Below, in pieces: positions 38,401-44,400 of a stretch of DNA of 64,000 bases; within the stretch, counting starts at the first letter, position 1, and every line of letters begins with the position of its first letter. The stretch spans positions 4,712,001 through 4,776,000 of the forward strand of contig OU452208.1 of assembly GCA_911728435.2 (NCBI GenBank), in the 5' to 3' direction. The stretch is from Apoderus coryli (lineage: Eukaryota; Arthropoda; Insecta; Coleoptera; Attelabidae). The notes beneath the pieces are model-generated. The model was not told the DNA's origin. It saw only the letters and a list, made by a program, of their open reading frames with translations, and did no database searches. The position numbers and the translations under genes are program-made.

Positions 38401-41400
38401 ATGTCATTACTAACATTTCATATTCTTCTATTTCATTTCTTTTATCTCCATCTCGCCACAAAATTCTTTGCGCACATCTGTCTTCTTCAATAATTTTTAC
38501 TTGATGAAACATTTCACGTATATCTCCACAAAATGCCCATTTCCATCTTCTAAATCTCATTAAGACGCCCGGCAAATTTGTCAAATAATCAGGGCCTTGA
38601 AGTAAATTGTCATTCAAACTAACGCCATGACTTTTTGCTGCTGCATCAAAAACTATTCTAAATTTATGGGGTTTATTGGGATTAAAAACTGCGAAATGAG
38701 GTAAATACCATAATTTCTTCGATTCTGTTTTAATTTCATTAGATTTAAGTTTTCTCAAATATCCTTTTTCTAAGTATTCATTTATTTTTTCACAATATTT
38801 CTCGTGATAATTTCTATCTTTTTCCATCTTCCGTTCAACACATATTAATATTTTCACGGCATTACTTCTACTTTCAGGAAGTAGTACATTATCAAATTTC
38901 CATAATAATCCTGTTTCGTATCTATTTTCTCCTGCAATTTTTCTTGTTGTCTTTTGAAGCATTTCAATAGCACGTCTTTCTTCGCTGTTTATTTTATTGT
39001 TTGTCACTTGGACACCAAATTTTTCAGTTGAAAATGATTCTTTTATTAATTTATCGATACTTTCTTCATAACTACACATATGTAATAACGATGTTTGACA
39101 TACATTTTCAGATTTTGTGGTTCTGCCATGAACAGTCCACCCAAGTAAACATTTTGTGATAATAGGCTGACTGAAATTAATTTCATAAACTTCCCTTGGT
39201 ACAATTAAATTTGCATTATCTTGTCCAATTAGTATATTTGGACGTACATTCTTCAATTCGTGAACAGGCAAATTAATATTATTTTCCAAGTTATCTATCG
39301 AAAATGTTTGCATAGGTAATGAGAGATTTTGAATTGTTCTTACATTTTTCATGGAATAAATTCTTGAACCATCTTCTATCGCTGAAATTTTGACAGTTAT
39401 TCGTTCGGAATCATCATTATTTTTCACAATATCGCTAGCCCATTGCATACAAAAGGATTCTGTAGGTCCATGTAATCCAGCTTTTTTAGCTATCACGTTA
39501 TCGATGAGTGTAATTGTTGAACCTTCGTCGAATAATGCGTACTCATGAAATGTTCCATTCGGACCAAATATCTGAACAGGAGCAATTCTTAATAAAGTTT
39601 TTGAACTTCGGTTAATATTTAAAACTGATTCTTCATTAACAACTGAGTGTTCATTATTATTCGTCAAAGTATTTTGTGTTGATGTTGAAGGGATATTTTC
39701 AACTTCTTTATGTAACAAATAATGATGTCGTTTTGTGCACCCATCAAATGTGCATTTATTCTTCGACTTGCAGTTGTTTTGCATGTGATTTAATCCCAGG
39801 CAACAAAAACATGCTTTCATTTTTACAATTTTTGTCCAACGGACATCGACAGGGTCTTTTTTCATTACAGGACAGCTTTTAATATGATGATCTTCTTTAC
39901 AATAAACGCACTTTAACTGTCTAACGTTCATTACATTTTCGCTTCTTCTGTAATTTGTACATTTTTGAGTCTGATAATTAAATTTCGGCGTACTAACACA
40001 ACAAGCTGCTTGAGCAATAGAATTTAACCAGTCTGAAAAATCTGTTATTGATACTTGACATTTCAGTTGCTCTTTTTGATAAACAACTTGACCCCATTGA
40101 ATCTTTAAATTGCTAGGGATTTTCTCAACTATTTTCTTTAATAAAATCGGATTTTCAATATAACTTTTAGCATTTAATTGTTCTAATGTAGAATTTAAAT
40201 TCTGGATTTTGCATGAATATTTAATGCATGTGTCGAAATCATTATCTTTAATATTTGGAAAATTCTCGATATCAGTTATAATCGAATCTATAATAAGAGC
40301 TGGTCGCCCAAATCGCATTTCTAATGTTCTTATAATTAAATCTACATTTTTAGGGTGTAGCATCATACCTCTAACACAATTTAATGCTTCACCTTTTAAA
40401 CATTTTTGTAACTTTGCCATTTTTTCATCATCAGTATATTTACAAACTTCACTTCTTCTTCTGTATTGCGAAATAAACAACGGCCAAGCCTCAGGTTTAC
40501 CATCAAAATTTGGGAGTTCTTTATCCAATACTTGTCTATTCAAAATTCTTTCTGATAATTCAGGATTTTGTGCACTTTTTATTGCTTTTTCAATCACATG
40601 ACATAATTTGGATAAAGAATTATCACTATCATTAACGAAACTGTTGTGATCTACACTTGAAAGTTGGTCTTTGATTGCACAATCATTATTATTTATCCAG
40701 TCTTTAACATTATTTAATTTTTCTGAAGAATGCAAACTTATTTTACTGTCACTAAGTTTACTACCACGTTCATTATCGTCATTTTCAAATTCCTCGTCTA
40801 ATTCTGCTTCAGCAATTTCTCTTTCTAATTCAATAATTTTTCGTTTTGCTTCCAACTCATGTTTCAATAGTTCTGCTTTGGCTTTTTCTGCTTCTAGAAT
40901 TAATTTCTTTTTTTTAATTATTCTTTTCGATGACTTCGATGTTTTTGAATTTATACTTTTCGAACTACCTTGTTCATTTCTTGCATTTGACTCTTTAACC
41001 GACCCAGCATTATTATCATTATTAAATCCGTGCAACGGTCTTATATCTGCTAAAGAATGATTGCAAGACATTTTCTTGGCAGTTCTTGTCAAAATTTTTT
41101 TTGAATTTTCTATTTTCTGGATTTAAATCTTCCAGAGGTGTTCTTGGACTGTAAATAACTATTCCACGTTTAGTTCAGGTGTTCTCGGAGGACCATGTAA
41201 AAAATTTATCATCTATTTTTGTCTATAATTTGATATTTTACCAGATTTATATCAACTGACAAGTTACATCAAATTATTATTTTTTAATCTCTATTCAACT
41301 ACTACTACAGGATGATAATATCAACAAATACAAACAATGATTATAAAATTATAATTCATAATAAAAAATTCGACACTCCCTATCAAAATTTTTGTTACCA

Positions 41401-44400
41401 GATACGTATTAGTGGAGTCTACCATGCGCAAAAATAGGTCTGCAAACGATTGTATTCAAACGCCCCTCTTAAACACTCAGTAAACAACGTATACAATGAG
41501 GAATCAGACTGTAATGGCGTCAGTGCGTAGACAAGAGATGTAGGTAACCAGCGCGCATGCGCGGAACGCCGACCGTAGCGCTGCGGCGGCGGAATCGCAA
41601 AACGGTACTTACTAAAAAAACGTGCCTCGTATAATGTAACAAACAAATAACTGTCGTTTTTTGTGAATCTGCCTTTGGATCATCGCCAAAACTGACTCGC
41701 CCACAATTGATTTTGTACTTCATTGCCGAAAACGGCCAGGCATTCTTGTTGAGATAATTGTTTATGAAAGTTAGAAGAACTTATTGCGTGAGAAAATTTT
41801 ACCTTAACTTCAACTTACAACACACAACAATATACAAAATAACTTTGATTAATTTTTAGACTCGGCATTTAGGCAACGATGAGGTACACATAGTGTGGTC
41901 GGAACATAATAGAGATTACAGACGTGATATCATTCCAACTGAATTCTGTGATATTTTAATAACAATCTATCCATTGGCGAATAATTTGAATAGATTGACT
42001 GTAGATTGTAAGGCTGACGTAAGTATTCGTTAGATAAAATAATTTAATAATATGAAGTAGAAATTTTCCAATAATTATGATGCCTCGACAACAAAATTTT
42101 AGGCTGGCCAGAACAAGCGGACCTGACCAAACTTTGCCCTCACTTCAAACTCAAATATTTACATAACCAGAAGAGATTAAAGACAAATTATAGAGAAGAA
42201 ACACTTTGAAGGAATTTTTTATAACTCGTCAATTGTCCTTCATTTTGATTTGTATTTTTTCTGATAAAAAGTAAGTCTGACATTTTGGGACTGATATTGA
42301 CTTATTAGTCAGACCAGAGAATGACTTCTCTTGGCGAGCCGTACTGCCTGTAGCCACAACAGTGCGCCAACTAAATGGACGACTTTGATCTCTTTATACG
42401 TCGCACCAGAGGGCCTCTATTCTATGGCCTTAAGCGTCATGGAACACCCGCACACTCATGGATACTAACGCCAGTAATAGACCAGAACGACGTACGGCAA
42501 TTATAGCCCGTGAACTAAAACGATTCAGCATTGACCTAGCTGCATTTAGTGAGACCAGAAGATCAGGTGAATGTCAATTGAAAGAACATGGTGGGAGCTA
42601 TACGTTCTTTTGGAAAGGAAAAAACGATAATAATCAACCCCGTATCCATGGTGTCGGATTTGCAATTAAAAATTACCTAATTAGTTTTTTGGACGAACTA
42701 CCATCTGGCATAAATGAGAGGTTAGTTTGAGGCGAAGGGCTCAAACTAAGTTGATAGAGTGCGGACCAATGTTCTTGATTCCGACAAGATCATCGTGCTA
42801 GGAGACTACAACGCTCGAGTTGGTCGAGACTCTGTTCTCTAGCCTAATACCATCGGCAAAGAAGGAGTCTGAAAGTGTAACTCCATCAGTCTATTTAAGA
42901 TGACATGGCAACATCTAAGGTCTAAGCACTGGCATATGATTGACTACGTAATTGTTCGCGCTCTTGACCGACATGAAGTGAAGAGCACCAAAGCTTTAAC
43001 CAGTGCTGATGATGGCTGGAATGATCAACGACTTGTGTGATCCAGTATGACTCTGCATCTACCTGCAAAACGACCACAACAGGGAAGGAAATTAAGGCGA
43101 AAGCTTAACATCGAATGCCTAAAGGACAACCGAGCGAAACTGTTTCCAACAACACAATGTGTGATGAAGTACAATGAAGAACTCGAGATCTGAAGAATCA
43201 GCTAAACTAGCCGACAGCAACAACACCAGAGCCTTCTTCCATGCCACTGCCATTGTAGTTCCTACCCTTACGTATAGCTGTGAGTCTTGGACCACTTATC
43301 AGAGGCATTTAAAAACCCTAGAGAAGTACTATCAACGATTTCTTACAAGAATTCTTGGAATGAACTGATAGGACCGACGAACAAACATCAGCGTTCTGGA
43401 GGAAGCTGAATCAACTAGGAGGAACGCCTCCCAAAGAGAATCCTTTATTCACAGCTTAAGGTCGGCACACGAAATCAGGGAGGGCAGCAAAAGAGGTTCA
43501 AGGATGTTCTAAAGACCAACATGAAAAAGTGTGGACAAAACAATCAAAATTGCCGAAACTTTGGCCAACGTTTCGCTTATTCTACATACACTTCTTCAGG
43601 GCTTGATTTAGTTAAACTTCTGTTGATGTTGAGTGAAGTACTTGTATTTTAGATACATGAAACAGACACTTACACTTTCCTATATTTTTTTATTATTTTA
43701 ATGTTTTCGCATATACATTTTGTTGTTTTTTATATTATTAAATTAATTATTTTAGGTGCCCCATTTTGGTGTCTTATTCAATGAGGCCATAATAGACAGT
43801 AGTATTCTTGCTGGAGTTGTTAGAGCTACAGCGGTATGCGCAAGTAGGGCCAAACGTATGACATACCAATTCTACCAACAGTAGTAAGTATTAGACCAAA
43901 TGATATTTTTGTATATTTGTGGTATTCGTGAGCAGTGATCCATTTAAAGTCAAGCACTGCACTGGTGCAATATTTGATTAGCTTCAGATTATCACAAATT
44001 ACTTGGATAATCTCTAGAAATTACTCTTTTATAGTTATGAAGAGAGGGCTCGTTCATTGGACACCGTAGTGACCAAACACAAACACAGTACAACATTTGA
44101 GGAATTTATCTCGAAAGTATATAGTCCAATTGCGACACCGAGTCCGTTTTGTCCTACTGGGAGTACGTCAAGTGGAGCAGGCGATGGTACTACTTGTAAT
44201 GCTTCAATGCTGGCAGCAGCTCTTCTAGATTCACATGGGCATTCTCATAAAGGAGCTGCACAACGTGATCAAAAATTCAGAGGTAATTTTTTTTTATTAT
44301 TGAAAGTGTAAACAAAGTTTTATTCATTCGTGGCTGATTGATATTTATGTTCTCTAAACGTTGCTTCAGTATACTAAAAGCATAATAATTAGACGTGCGA

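Larger units (their letters stand above)
35505..41375 (-). mobile_element. BEL/Pao LTR retrotransposon, apparently complete and young
   Basis: 5.87 kb. Two 180 bp LTRs (35505-35684 and 41196-41375), identical by reading, each TG...CA. Target-site duplication CTCCC (35500-35504 and 41376-41380). Inside the 5' LTR on the minus strand, the primer-binding site begins TGGTCCTCC directly at 41195. A purine tract (GGGGAGAA, 35685-35692) precedes the 3' LTR. One intact ORF fills the interior. The identical LTRs and open frame mean a recent insertion that may still be active or polymorphic. Antisense within RalGAP alpha intron 17. Confidence 0.95.

Noticed and set aside
39676..41060. Plus-strand frames inside the BEL element
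   Set aside because: Antisense shadows of the Gag-Pol frame.
35505..41375. Retrovirus-like element with an envelope gene
   Set aside because: Only Gag-Pol is present; after DUF5641 the frame ends 24 bases before the 3' LTR, leaving no room for an envelope frame.
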